A stretch of DNA of 64,000 nt. It comes from Photobacterium kagoshimensis (GTDB lineage: Bacteria > Pseudomonadota > Gammaproteobacteria > Enterobacterales > Vibrionaceae). Location: contig NZ_JAKJSO010000008.1 of the NCBI RefSeq assembly GCF_050337045.1, positions 310,001 through 374,000 of the forward strand, given 5' to 3'. Under the pieces are notes generated by a model, which saw only the letters and a program-made list of their open reading frames with translations, searched no databases and was not told the origin of the DNA. Below, piece after piece: positions 17,979 to 27,228 of the stretch (the stretch's first letter is position 1; each line of letters starts with the position of its first letter). The position numbers were made by a program, and so were the translations under genes.

Positions 17979-18431
17979 ATGTTCAAACAGTTACGTGTTT
18001 TATTTCGTCAAGTGATGCATGAAGGTACAGATGGTGGTGCGGTAGACACCCCATCAATGCATTTAGCAATGGCATCGTTATTATGTGAAGTCGCCAATGC
18101 TGACCACGCAATTGATCCGCGTGAAGAGCAAGCCAAGACACACTTACTCACTATGTTGTTAGACATTGATCAAGATGAAGCAGCAAGTCTACTCAAAGAG
18201 GCAATGGTAAAAAGCAAAGCTTCAGTGTCCTTGTATGAATTTACCACTAAGCTTCGTGAACTTGCGCCAGAACAGCGTTACTCCTTGATTGAAGCAATGT
18301 GGGAAGTGGCATATGCCGATGGTGTTATTGAACCACTCGAAGAAGCGGTGATCAGACAGGTCGCAGAGCTTATCTATATCGACCACGCTTTGTTTATTAA
18401 AGCCAAGTTAGCGGCTCAGCCACCACAATAA
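17979..18431 (+). CDS. TerB-like protein
   Basis: 150 residues, all helical, of the TerB family (PF05099-like). The family's paired acidic-helix repeats are visible: 'VANADHAIDPREEQAKTHL' and 'VAYADGVIEPLEEAVIRQV'. These aspartate-rich loops may bind divalent metal. TerB proteins occur in tellurite-resistance loci and as many stand-alone stress-related proteins. No other ter gene is nearby, so resistance to tellurite should not be assumed. It is cytoplasmic, divergent from hrpA and apparently monocistronic. Confidence 0.8.
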   Translation: MFKQLRVLFRQVMHEGTDGGAVDTPSMHLAMASLLCEVANADHAIDPREEQAKTHLLTMLLDIDQDEAASLLKEAMVKSKASVSLYEFTTKLRELAPEQRYSLIEAMWEVAYADGVIEPLEEAVIRQVAELIYIDHALFIKAKLAAQPPQ

Positions 18432-18810
18432 ACGATAGCTGTCACCTTTACCTTACTCGAAATTAAAAAGATTGGCTGCTATATGTATACTCACAGTAGC
18501 CTTTCTGTCCCTCTCGCCTAGCAAGCTCTTAAATATTATACCCTTCTCAGATGTAACATTTTGTCTAGCTCTCCTTATCTAGCTGTCTATTAAGAATTTT
18601 TTATTTCATTAGCAAAATGCAAACTCTAAATCCCATCCATATAGCCCACCCAGCACCAACACCCTAAATAACCAATAAAAAACAGCCAGATAGAAACAAG
18701 ACTAATAAATGAAATTATTTGGCAACCATTTTGAATAGCCTCTACGTACATCACTTAATTCTTTAGCTGTTTGAAAATTCAGTGAATAAACAAATAACGC
18801 AGAGGCCAGA
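18432..18810. other. Intergenic region upstream of the LruC-domain gene
   Basis: 379 bases. It starts with a weak terminator-like hairpin (GGCTGCT / AGTAGCC, 18475-18502, then TTTCTG) and must hold the promoter for the secreted protein. Nothing else was recognised. Confidence 0.45.
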
Positions 18811-20973
18811 ATGAAGACACCTTTACTTCCATTTGTTATTGCTAGCGGGGTTGCGGCTATATCACCTGCTTTTGCTGTTGCCCCTTTTAACGATTGTCCA
18901 ACAGAAGCCATTCTATTCCAAGGCAACCCTGCGACTGTTTATGCTGTCGACCTTTCTACAGGTAATTACTCGATAAAACAGACGGATACGGGTGCAGGTG
19001 GCACAATCAACGCTGTCGGCTTTAATGAAACAGATCGTTATATCTACGGCTGGAACAAAAATAGCAGTACAGTCACACGAATTAACCAAGCATTCAAAGT
19101 GGAAAACCTCACAGTGTTGAGTGGCCTTCCAAGTAAAAATTTCTTTGTTGGGGATGTGTTTGACAACCACTACTACGTTTATCTTAAAGGCAGTGGGATG
19201 TTTAAAATTGACTTAAGTGCAGGCGATGACAGCCTTGTTGCTCAAGAAATCATGACAGGCTCTGGGGCAACACTTCAACTCACCGACTTTGCTTTTTACC
19301 CAGAAACGGGCGACCTATTTGCTGTAGAAAATACGAATAACAACCTTTACCGCTTCAGCTTTGATGGTGCAGGAAACGCATCTTTCAGCCTTGTTGGCTC
19401 AACAGGACTTAGTGGAACAACCACCTTCGGTGCACAATATTTTGATAAAACAGGCTTTATGTACATCAGTAATAACAGCGATGGTAAAATTTATCGAATT
19501 GATTTACGCGATTTAAGCGACCTAAAACCCACCGCTGAGTTTTTCGCTCAAGGCCCATCATCTAGTCAAAATGATGGTGCGCGCTGTGCTAGTGCCCCTG
19601 TAATTGCCTCAAACACTGACTTTGGTGATGCACCAGATAGCTACAAAACGTCATTAACAGAAAATGGGCCACGCCACTTTATAGGCCCCAACTTCATCTT
19701 AGGCTCTATTGTTGATACCGAGGGTGAAGCGCTTGTTTCTCCCAGTTCTGATGATAATGATGGCAGTGATGATGAAGACGGCATTACCTTCAATTCAGTA
19801 CTAAAGCAGGGCTCAGATGCACTGATTCAAGTTACCGTTGGTGGTGGTGCTAACGGCTATGTCAGCGCATGGTTTGATTGGAACCAAAACGGTCAATTTG
19901 ATGAAGGAAGTGAACAAGCCATTGTCGATGAATGGTTAGCCCCTGGTTCACACAGTATCAAATTCCGCGTGCCTGAAACGGCAACCGCAGGAACAACTTG
20001 GGCGCGTTTTCGTATTGGTCGAGATACTGGGCTTAAATCTTTTGGTGGTGTGACTGATGGTGAAGTAGAAGATTACAGTATCACGATTGAAGAACAGCTC
20101 CTTACTCACTCTTATTACCCAGGTGAAGGTGAATGGGCCACTTTAGCCTATGAGGATAACTGGCCAAACAAAGGTGATTTCGACTTCAATGATGTTGTTC
20201 TGTATTACCGTGTTGATACTGTGTCTAACTCAGATGGCAACATTGTTCGCTATGACATCAGCGGCAAACTGCAAGCCTACGGTGCGAGTTTCTCCAATGG
20301 CTTTGCTGTTCAGTTAGATGAAATACCACGCAGTGCGGTAGACGAAGCACTCACTAAGCTTGTGATCAGTAACAAAACCCAACATTCAGCCAATGTATTA
20401 GAAGCAGGTCAAACCGATGCTGTGGCCATCATCTCAAGCAACTTAAAAGAAGCGATTCCTGCGCCTACCTGCTCAGGTAGTTCAGGTACCTATTACCGTG
20501 TATGGCGTGGTTGTAATGACGACGCAGCCGATCAATTCACCTTTGAAGTCAGTATTCCATTTACAACGCCTTTAACCAGCGGCCCTGAAATGCCATTAAA
20601 CCCTTTCATCTTTGCACCAGAAGGACGCTATCACGGCAGTACCTTTAGTGAAGAATTTCCAGGTCGCGATCTCGAAATCCACTTAAAAGGTGATTGTCTT
20701 ACATCACTCGCCTCTGAACGTTTCTTTTCTACTCAAGAAGATACTTCTTCATACAGTATCGCCAATTGTCCAGGCCCTAATTGTGATAGTTACCGAACCA
20801 GTAACGGTACACCCTGGGGGCTTGTTATAGAAGATGACTGGATGCACCCAAGTGAGCGCGTCAATATTCTAACTGCCTACCCTGAACTGGAAGGTTATGC
20901 GACATCAGGTGGTAGCAGCAATCAGAACTGGTTTATTCGTAGCAAAGCGGTAGAAGCAAAGCTGTTTGAATAA
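18811..20973 (+). CDS. Large secreted LruC-domain protein with GEVED domain
   Basis: 720 residues, exported through a ~22-residue signal peptide ('IASGVAAISPAFA'). Residues ~30-265 look like a beta-propeller-type region with repeated 'VYAVDLSTGNYSI', 'IYGWNKNSSTVTRI' and 'LYRFSFDGAGN' strands. A GEVED domain follows, ending in 'DGEVEDYSITI' near residue 420. Residues ~435-720 form the LruC domain (DUF4842-like), with 'WPNKGDFDFNDVVLYYRV' and the typical end 'YATSGGSSNQNWF'. The function of LruC proteins is unknown; a cell-surface or matrix role is a guess. It is followed by a small lipoprotein gene 80 bases on, and the two appear to share one terminator. Confidence 0.8.
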   Translation: MKTPLLPFVIASGVAAISPAFAVAPFNDCPTEAILFQGNPATVYAVDLSTGNYSIKQTDTGAGGTINAVGFNETDRYIYGWNKNSSTVTRINQAFKVENLTVLSGLPSKNFFVGDVFDNHYYVYLKGSGMFKIDLSAGDDSLVAQEIMTGSGATLQLTDFAFYPETGDLFAVENTNNNLYRFSFDGAGNASFSLVGSTGLSGTTTFGAQYFDKTGFMYISNNSDGKIYRIDLRDLSDLKPTAEFFAQGPSSSQNDGARCASAPVIASNTDFGDAPDSYKTSLTENGPRHFIGPNFILGSIVDTEGEALVSPSSDDNDGSDDEDGITFNSVLKQGSDALIQVTVGGGANGYVSAWFDWNQNGQFDEGSEQAIVDEWLAPGSHSIKFRVPETATAGTTWARFRIGRDTGLKSFGGVTDGEVEDYSITIEEQLLTHSYYPGEGEWATLAYEDNWPNKGDFDFNDVVLYYRVDTVSNSDGNIVRYDISGKLQAYGASFSNGFAVQLDEIPRSAVDEALTKLVISNKTQHSANVLEAGQTDAVAIISSNLKEAIPAPTCSGSSGTYYRVWRGCNDDAADQFTFEVSIPFTTPLTSGPEMPLNPFIFAPEGRYHGSTFSEEFPGRDLEIHLKGDCLTSLASERFFSTQEDTSSYSIANCPGPNCDSYRTSNGTPWGLVIEDDWMHPSERVNILTAYPELEGYATSGGSSNQNWFIRSKAVEAKLFE

Positions 20974-21053
20974 ACCAAATAGAACTACGCATATAGCAAT
21001 CAATTAAACAAACGATTGATAACGAATACTCTATGACTCACGAGGGCATGTTC

Positions 21054-21500
21054 ATGATACGTCAATGCTTATTGATATTACTTAGCTTACAACTCGTCGC
21101 TTGTGGCGGCGGCGGTGATGACTCTGGTTCTTCTGGTGGTTCACAACCAGCAGCTCCCGCCCCTGCCAATGAGAGTAAATTTGAAGATTTGGTTATCCCT
21201 GAAGGGTTTAAATTTAAGAGTGCCTACCCAATCACTGTCAATATTGACCTTGATACCCGTGAAACCCTATTTCTCAATATTTATGGCCGATATAGCGAGG
21301 CAACAGACGGTACGCCTATTCCCGATTCAAGCAGCCGCTTAATTTCAGGGCCCATGCAAGAGGGGAAATTCAAGGGAAAGCTCACCATCACCAGTCAACG
21401 AACCAGCTTACTCGTAGAAGCTTGGTTTCAAGATGGTGCTCGACAGCCATTTCGCCAGATTATTTCGCTACCAACTAATGAAATAGTCATTACCGATTAA
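21054..21500 (+). CDS. Small lipoprotein paired with the LruC-domain protein
   Basis: 148 residues. It has a lipoprotein signal with lipobox 'LVAC' and lipidated C17, then a Gly/Ser/Ala/Pro-rich linker and a single compact beta-rich domain ('AYPITVNIDLDTRETLFLN', 'KLTITSQRTSLLVEAWFQ'). An outer-membrane location is probable as residue +2 is Gly. ATG 21054 is preferred over in-frame ATGs at 21033 and 21048 because GAGGG lies seven bases before it. It follows the LruC gene by 80 bases in the same orientation and is followed by a strong terminator, so they are very likely one operon. No named family was recognised. Confidence 0.75.
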   Translation: MIRQCLLILLSLQLVACGGGGDDSGSSGGSQPAAPAPANESKFEDLVIPEGFKFKSAYPITVNIDLDTRETLFLNIYGRYSEATDGTPIPDSSSRLISGPMQEGKFKGKLTITSQRTSLLVEAWFQDGARQPFRQIISLPTNEIVITD

Positions 21501-21578
21501 AAGTCGCCATAACTAAACTCGCTGGTATTACTTATTTCTAGCCCGATGCGTAGTGTATTCCCTCACTATTGCCTCTTT

Positions 21579-21604
21579 GATGCAGCTCTGCTGCATCTTT
21601 TTTT
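21579..21604 (+). terminator. Terminator of the LruC-lipoprotein operon
   Basis: A perfect 8-bp stem (GATGCAGC / GCTGCATC), TCT loop and seven T. Confidence 0.92.
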
Positions 21605-21710
21605 GCCTTCGATTTATACACAACCGCCAGATGAAACGGGAAAGCGCTGGTATAGAGTCACCTGAGTGCTTTATGATCGTGCCAGCTTCTCATCACCTTC
21701 GGATAACATT

Positions 21711-24125
21711 GTGCAATTACCTATCGACCCGCTTAAACCTCTTTTTATTGAAAAACTGTCTCAACACCACCTTGTCGTTGAAGCAGAAACTGGGTCTGGT
21801 AAGTCCACGCGTTTGCCTTTATGGGCCGCTGAATCAGGTAAAGTCTTGGTGATTGAGCCTCGTCGTATTGCGTGTTCATCTCTAGCTGAATTCTTAGCCG
21901 CAGAGAAAGGTGAACCAATAGGTAAAAGTATTGGCTACGCGATTCGTTTTGAAGCGCACTATGACGAAAACACAGACATTATATTTGCTACTCCTGGCGT
22001 GGCCTTACGCTGGTTAAGTGAAGGGCAACTCACTAAATTTAAAACCATTATCATTGATGAATTTCATGAGCGTCGCTGGGACACAGATTTACTGCTCGCT
22101 TTACTCAAAGATAGCTCCAGCAACACGTTAAATTCAGCTCAAGAACAACGCTTAGTCATTACTTCTGCCACCATAGATAGCCAACGCTTAACCCAATATT
22201 TAAGTGCAGAACACCTAAAAGCCGAGGGTCGTAATTTCCCTGTTATTGTCGAACATATAGCTGCAGACAACAGACATAGTCCCGATATTCGCGCCATAGA
22301 GAACAAGGTATTTGATACCATTCAACAGCGTTTGGTCTTCGTGGATAAAAATAAGCAAGAACGAGACAAAAACTCAGGTGATATTTTAGTTTTTCTACCG
22401 GGTCGAAAAGAAATAGCCCAGTGCCAAAGTAAGCTAAAACCGCTTAGTCTTAATTTTGGTATTGATGTGATTCCACTGCACGCTTCTGTGTCTGATACCG
22501 ATAGGCAACGTGCCCTGACAGCCAGCCAACATCAGCGCATTATTCTCGCAACCAATGTTGCTGAGACCTCACTGACCATTCCTGGTGTCACATTAATTAT
22601 TGATACAGGATTGGAGCGTCGCACCCACCAGCGTAATGGTCGAACGGTCCTTGGTTTACACGCAATTTCACGGGCCAGTTCAGAGCAAAGAAAAGGCCGT
22701 GCCGGTCGTATTGCTGCTGGTCACTGTATACGGCTATATGGCAGTGCTGCTCCGCTGGAATTAATCACGCCACCAGAATTACACCGCGAAGAACTGACCG
22801 AGCCCATGCTTGCGGCAGCCTGTTGTGGGTATCGTCTAGCCGATTTAACCTTTGTCGATGCACTACCAGAAAAAGCACTGCTGCAAGCCCATGACCGCTT
22901 ACTCGCCATGAAAGCGATTAATGAACAAGGGGACGCCACAGAGCACGGTAAACGCCTCTACCCTTTACCTATCGATGCTTTATTCGCCCATTTAATCACA
23001 GCCATGCCAAATAAAGCTGCAACCGAAGCTATGGTTGATCTTGCTGCAGCCCTATCGGTTTCAAATAAGCTATGGCAAAAAACAAACAGTGAAGAAGTAT
23101 TAGAGCAACTCGCACAATGGGAAAAACACCATTGTGATGCAATGCTATTGATTAAACTTTTGCGTGAGCCGACACCTGAATTTTTGACTGTCGATACAGA
23201 GCGATTACAAGAAGCCCGCCAGATTTCAGCACAAATCCGTGAAGCCTTATCGTTGCCTCAGCTTGATGCCGCCACATCGGTCAAACGCGAAGCTTGGCTA
23301 ACCGCAGTCATTAACGCAGCACCAGAATTAGCATTTGTTCGAAGAGAAAAACGCCGCCAAGCACTGGGGAACGGCCACAGTGAAGCAACATTAGGGCGTG
23401 ATAGCCGCTTATCTGACACTGCTGAAGCGGCTGTAATATTTGATCAATTTAGCCTGCCAGGCAAAGGGGTCAAACAAACCCTTAACTTAGCCACTTGTAC
23501 TGCGCCCATTCCTTTATCCTTGCTCATTGAACAAGATCTTGGTGAAGTCCTAGTGTGCGACAGCCAGCTTATTGATGGCCAGTGTGCCACCAGAACACAA
23601 CGTATTTATGCTGGACGCGTGATTGATGAGCAGAGCCAAAACAGCAATGATGCAGTAACAACAGCACTGATTGTTGAAATGATAGAAAAGGGCCAACTGC
23701 TCGAGGGCTTAGCTGAACAACGTCGTCACCAAATTGAACAATGGAACCTCTTTCTCAAACTCGGATTAGCTAATGAAACCAGCTGTACCCGAACTCAACC
23801 CACAACGTTAACCCCTTGGCTAACAGAACAAATTGATGCGTTGGGCATAGAATCTCTCGACGATATGCAGTTATTCAGTAATGACGATTTTATCTTCGAT
23901 GGCATTCCCGAGTGGGAACAAGCTGAGTTTGATGAACGCTTTCCACGCAAAATATACATTGCAGATTTACATCTTACGGTCGAATATGCTGCAGCAGGAA
24001 AATTAGTCACAGTGTTTTACCAAAGTGGCAGCCGCAAGCAAGACCCACAACGCTGGGAACTTCCTCGATGGCAAGGTTGGCGCATAAAGTACCGCAAAGC
24101 GAGCCGTGTTATTGACATTCGATGA
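21711..24125 (+). CDS. HrpB-like ATP-dependent helicase
   Basis: 804 residues from the GTG at 21711. That start aligns with the E. coli HrpB N-terminus; an upstream GTG at 21666 is also possible. Helicase motifs: 'VVEAETGSGKSTRLP' (Walker A), 'IEPRRIACSSLA', 'IIIDEFHERRWDTDL' (DEFH, as in HrpB), 'VITSATIDSQRL', 'LATNVAETSLTIPGV' and 'QRKGRAGRIAAGHCIRLY'. The C-terminal half keeps an HrpB-like layout ('RREKRRQALGNGHSEATLG'), but the ending ('SGSRKQDPQRWELPRW') is unlike the E. coli HrpB C-terminus, which has a conserved 'PKHVWPDDP' motif. It is therefore an HrpB relative, perhaps a separate subfamily. The RNA target is unknown. Confidence 0.82.
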   Translation: MQLPIDPLKPLFIEKLSQHHLVVEAETGSGKSTRLPLWAAESGKVLVIEPRRIACSSLAEFLAAEKGEPIGKSIGYAIRFEAHYDENTDIIFATPGVALRWLSEGQLTKFKTIIIDEFHERRWDTDLLLALLKDSSSNTLNSAQEQRLVITSATIDSQRLTQYLSAEHLKAEGRNFPVIVEHIAADNRHSPDIRAIENKVFDTIQQRLVFVDKNKQERDKNSGDILVFLPGRKEIAQCQSKLKPLSLNFGIDVIPLHASVSDTDRQRALTASQHQRIILATNVAETSLTIPGVTLIIDTGLERRTHQRNGRTVLGLHAISRASSEQRKGRAGRIAAGHCIRLYGSAAPLELITPPELHREELTEPMLAAACCGYRLADLTFVDALPEKALLQAHDRLLAMKAINEQGDATEHGKRLYPLPIDALFAHLITAMPNKAATEAMVDLAAALSVSNKLWQKTNSEEVLEQLAQWEKHHCDAMLLIKLLREPTPEFLTVDTERLQEARQISAQIREALSLPQLDAATSVKREAWLTAVINAAPELAFVRREKRRQALGNGHSEATLGRDSRLSDTAEAAVIFDQFSLPGKGVKQTLNLATCTAPIPLSLLIEQDLGEVLVCDSQLIDGQCATRTQRIYAGRVIDEQSQNSNDAVTTALIVEMIEKGQLLEGLAEQRRHQIEQWNLFLKLGLANETSCTRTQPTTLTPWLTEQIDALGIESLDDMQLFSNDDFIFDGIPEWEQAEFDERFPRKIYIADLHLTVEYAAAGKLVTVFYQSGSRKQDPQRWELPRWQGWRIKYRKASRVIDIR

Positions 24126-24130
24126 TCATA

Positions 24131-24163
24131 TTTGCACGTATTCGTTTACCAAATACGTGCAAA
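24131..24163. other. 12-bp perfect inverted repeat after the HrpB-like gene
   Basis: TTTGCACGTATT and its exact complement with a 9-base loop, six bases after the stop. No T run follows on either strand, so it is not a standard terminator; it may be an mRNA-stabilising stem or protein site. Confidence 0.6.
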
Positions 24164-24363
24164 ATAAACGCAATTTTTAACACGCTTTTCGCTGAATAAT
24201 AGAGAACTCAATTAAATCCACATACCAATCTGTAGAAACATGATCTCTTTCTCGAAAATAATGCGTTCTCCCTTTGAATTCACCGTGTTGAAGGACTAGG
24301 ATTACGGCCTTAGAGTGAAGTGTTTCGCTCTCTCATTCTCCAAACAAGAACAGAGTCTATTGC

Positions 24364-26052
24364 ATGAACAACGATAAAAGACCTTTATACATCCCCTACG
24401 CAGGCCCTGCGCTTCTAGAAACACCTCTGCTAAACAAAGGTAGTGCATTCTCTGTCGAAGAACGTATGTTCTTTAACTTGGAAGGTCTTCTTCCAGAAGC
24501 GATTGAAAGTATCGAAGAACAAGCTGAACGTGCTTATCAGCAATACCAAAAATTCGAAAACGATATTGATAAGCATATTTACCTACGTAACATCCAAGAC
24601 ACCAACGAGACTCTATTCTACCGTTTGGTTGAAAATCACATCACCGAAATGATGCCGATCATTTACACTCCGACTGTTGGTGCGGCGTGTGAAAACTTCT
24701 CGAATATCTACCGTCGTGGCCGTGGTCTTTTCATCTCTTACCCAAACCGTGATCGTATTGAAGAGATGATCAACAATGCATCTCGTCAAAACGTGAAAGT
24801 TATCGTTGTTACCGATGGTGAGCGTATTCTTGGTCTGGGTGACCAAGGTATCGGTGGTATGGGTATTCCAATCGGTAAACTATCACTTTACACCGCGTGT
24901 GGTGGTATCAGCCCTGCTTATACTTTACCTGTTGTACTTGATGTAGGTACAAACAACCCACAACGTCTATCCGACCCTATGTACATGGGCTGGCGTCATC
25001 CACGTATTACTGGTCAAGAATACGATAAATTTGTTGATGAGTTCATTACAGCGATCAAACACCGTTGGCCTGAAGCACTGATTCAATTTGAAGATTTCGC
25101 ACAGAAAAATGCGATGCCATTGCTTGAGCGCTATAAAAACAAAGTATGTTGCTTCAACGATGATATCCAAGGCACAGCAGCCGTGACAGTCGGCTCACTT
25201 CTTGCTGCATGTAAAGCCGCGGGCAGTAAACTGTCTGAGCAGCGCGTTACCTTCCTAGGTGCAGGTTCTGCTGGTTGTGGTATTGCAGAAGCGATTATTG
25301 CTCAAATGGTATCTGAAGGTATTTCAGATGCACAAGCACGTAGCCAAGTTTACATGGTCGATCGCTGGGGCTTGTTAATTGATGACATGCCAAACCTACT
25401 TAACTTCCAAAGCAAGTTAGTGCAAAAGCGTACAACCATTAACAAGTGGGACATTGAAAACAACAATGTATCACTGCTTGATGTTATGCGTAACGCAAAA
25501 CCAACGATCCTGATTGGTGTTTCTGGTGTACCAGGCCTATTTAGCGAAGATGTTATTCGTGAAATGCACCAGCACTGTGAACGCCCTATCATCTTCCCAC
25601 TATCAAACCCAACCAGCCGTGTTGAAGCAACACCTGCTGATTTGATCGAGTGGACAGATGGCAATGCACTTGTTGCAACAGGCTCACCGTTTGAACCTGT
25701 TATTCACAATGGCAAAACCTACCCAATTGCACAATGTAACAACAGCTACATCTTCCCAGGTATTGGTTTAGGTGTACTTGCCGTTAATGCTCGCCGCGTG
25801 ACTGACGAAATGCTAATGGAATCAAGCCGTGCGCTTGCTGAATGTTCACCACTGGCAATTAATGGCCAAGGTGCACTACTTCCTCCATTGGAAGATATTC
25901 AAAAGGTATCACGCCACATTGCATTCGCCGTTGCGAAAAAAGCGATTGAACAACGTAAAGCACCGAAGAACACGGATGAACGTATCAAAGAGAAAATTGA
26001 TGCGAACTTCTGGCAGTCTGAATATCGTCGCTACAAGCGTACTGCATTCTAA
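24364..26052 (+). CDS. maeA: NAD-dependent malic enzyme
   Basis: 562 residues against 565 in E. coli MaeA. It converts malate to pyruvate and CO2 with reduction of NAD+. Conserved parts: 'MPIIYTPTVGAACE' (with the catalytic tyrosine), 'VVTDGERILGLGDQGIGGMG', the metal-binding 'FNDDIQGTAAV', the dinucleotide fold 'VTFLGAGSAGCGIAEAI' and 'FPLSNPTSRVEATP'. It is cytoplasmic and transcribed alone, with a strong terminator. It supplies pyruvate during growth on C4 acids, which fits the dicarboxylate-type transporter encoded 1.6 kb away, but the two are not in one operon. Confidence 0.96.
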   Translation: MNNDKRPLYIPYAGPALLETPLLNKGSAFSVEERMFFNLEGLLPEAIESIEEQAERAYQQYQKFENDIDKHIYLRNIQDTNETLFYRLVENHITEMMPIIYTPTVGAACENFSNIYRRGRGLFISYPNRDRIEEMINNASRQNVKVIVVTDGERILGLGDQGIGGMGIPIGKLSLYTACGGISPAYTLPVVLDVGTNNPQRLSDPMYMGWRHPRITGQEYDKFVDEFITAIKHRWPEALIQFEDFAQKNAMPLLERYKNKVCCFNDDIQGTAAVTVGSLLAACKAAGSKLSEQRVTFLGAGSAGCGIAEAIIAQMVSEGISDAQARSQVYMVDRWGLLIDDMPNLLNFQSKLVQKRTTINKWDIENNNVSLLDVMRNAKPTILIGVSGVPGLFSEDVIREMHQHCERPIIFPLSNPTSRVEATPADLIEWTDGNALVATGSPFEPVIHNGKTYPIAQCNNSYIFPGIGLGVLAVNARRVTDEMLMESSRALAECSPLAINGQGALLPPLEDIQKVSRHIAFAVAKKAIEQRKAPKNTDERIKEKIDANFWQSEYRRYKRTAF

Positions 26053-26075
26053 TTACGACTACACTCTTTAAGTAC

Positions 26076-26100
26076 AAGCCCGCTTTTATGCGGGCTTTCT
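26076..26100 (+). terminator. Terminator of maeA
   Basis: An 8-bp stem (AAGCCCGC / GCGGGCTT) with TTTTAT loop then TCTTAT. Confidence 0.85.
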
Positions 26101-26230
26101 TATATCTAGGATATACTTTTAAAAAATTTGACATGAACGGCTGAAAAAACGCCACATTTGACGTGCTTTTTACCTAACATTATCAATGTATTAAGGTAAT
26201 ATGTTTTCAGTCTTTATTATTTGGATTGGT

Positions 26231-26941
26231 ATGAAGCTGTTTTCCATTGTGCGTATTTCTGCAGTGATCGGGATTGTTGCTATTGGCAGCAGTTTACTTG
26301 TCGATCGCTGGGTATCAGAACATACGGCTGATCGTATTTTTACCGATTCTAATCATATACCTGAGCGTTCTATCGGTTTAGTGTTAGGGACCAGTAAGTA
26401 CATAGCAAAAACACTGAATCCTTATTATCAATATCGGATTCAAGCCGCGATTGATTTGTACCAGCAACAAAAAGTGAATGTGCTATTACTGAGTGGCGAC
26501 AACGCCCACCGTTCATATAACGAACCATGGACAATGAAACGAGATCTGCTCAAAGCTGGCGTTCCTGATCAAGATATCGTGCTTGATTACGCTGGATTTC
26601 GTACCCTTGACTCTATCGTACGCGCACGTGAAGTTTTCGATGCCGATCATTTTGTCGTGATCACTCAACGTTTTCACTGTGAACGCGCATTATTCATTGC
26701 CGAAAAAAATGACATTGATGCAATTTGCTTAGCGGTCCCATCACCGAAAGGTTTGGCTGGGTTAAAAGTTCGCATGCGTGAGGTATTAGCGCGTGGAAAA
26801 GCCTTCATTGATTTATACCTTCTCAACATCCAGCCTCGCTTTCTTGGCCCTAAAGAGCCGATTTCGAACGCTAATGAATATGAATTCGTTGGCCCTCCAG
26901 ATGAACGTACATCTCAGGCTTCAAAAACAAACCACGACTAA
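26231..26941 (+). CDS. sanA: SanA family envelope protein (DUF218)
   Basis: 236 residues with an N-terminal membrane anchor (about residues 5-23) and a periplasmic DUF218 domain. It matches E. coli SanA closely: 'GLVLGTSKYIAKTLNPYYQY', 'NVLLLSGDNAHRSYNEPWTM', 'DYAGFRTLDSIVRAREVF' and 'VVITQRFHCERALFIAEKN'. SanA is linked to envelope permeability and vancomycin exclusion in enterobacteria. ATG 26231 is chosen because it aligns with the E. coli start; an in-frame ATG at 26201 would add ten residues. No downstream plus-strand terminator was seen. Confidence 0.88.
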   Translation: MKLFSIVRISAVIGIVAIGSSLLVDRWVSEHTADRIFTDSNHIPERSIGLVLGTSKYIAKTLNPYYQYRIQAAIDLYQQQKVNVLLLSGDNAHRSYNEPWTMKRDLLKAGVPDQDIVLDYAGFRTLDSIVRAREVFDADHFVVITQRFHCERALFIAEKNDIDAICLAVPSPKGLAGLKVRMREVLARGKAFIDLYLLNIQPRFLGPKEPISNANEYEFVGPPDERTSQASKTNHD

Positions 26942-26995
26942 AGCCAACCTGGGTAAATAAGTATTCTGGCTATTTCTTAACCAATGACGTGATAT

Positions 26996-27032
26996 AAAAA
27001 AAGCACCAACTATGTAACATAGTAGTGGTGCT
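26996..27032 (-). terminator. Strong minus-strand terminator of the 35-residue protein gene
   Basis: A 13-bp stem with a 2-base bulge (AGCACCA+ACTATG / CATAGT+TGGTGCT), followed on the minus strand by seven T. There is no T run on the plus side, so it belongs to a minus-strand transcript. Confidence 0.85.
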
Positions 27033-27120
27033 CTATAGGGCAAAGATTTTATTTACTAAATAAAAGATCGCCAACTTGAGAATACACTTACCTTAAGTGA
27101 TAGCAAAACATTCACTAAAT

Positions 27121-27228
27121 CTATGCGGCTTCTTGATAGTTTCGTAAAAATTTTGCTCTTACTTTTTTCAAATGTATCTTTGCATCTCGTTGAATTCTTT
27201 TACGAATAATTTTTTTATCTTGTGCCAT
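27121..27228 (-). CDS. Small basic protein, 35 residues
   Basis: A short reading frame starting ATG at 27228 and encoding MAQDKKIIRKRIQRDAKIHL then KKVRAKFLRNYQEAA. It is strongly basic (about a third Lys/Arg) and predicted to be one amphipathic helix. An AAGG ribosome site lies eight bases before the ATG, a TATAAA-like -10 lies further upstream, and a strong minus-strand terminator lies 89 bases past the stop. Those signals, on the strand opposite to both neighbours, support a real gene. The family is not recognised. RNA, ribosome or membrane association would fit its charge, but this is a guess. Confidence 0.65.
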   Translation of the reverse strand: MAQDKKIIRKRIQRDAKIHLKKVRAKFLRNYQEAA

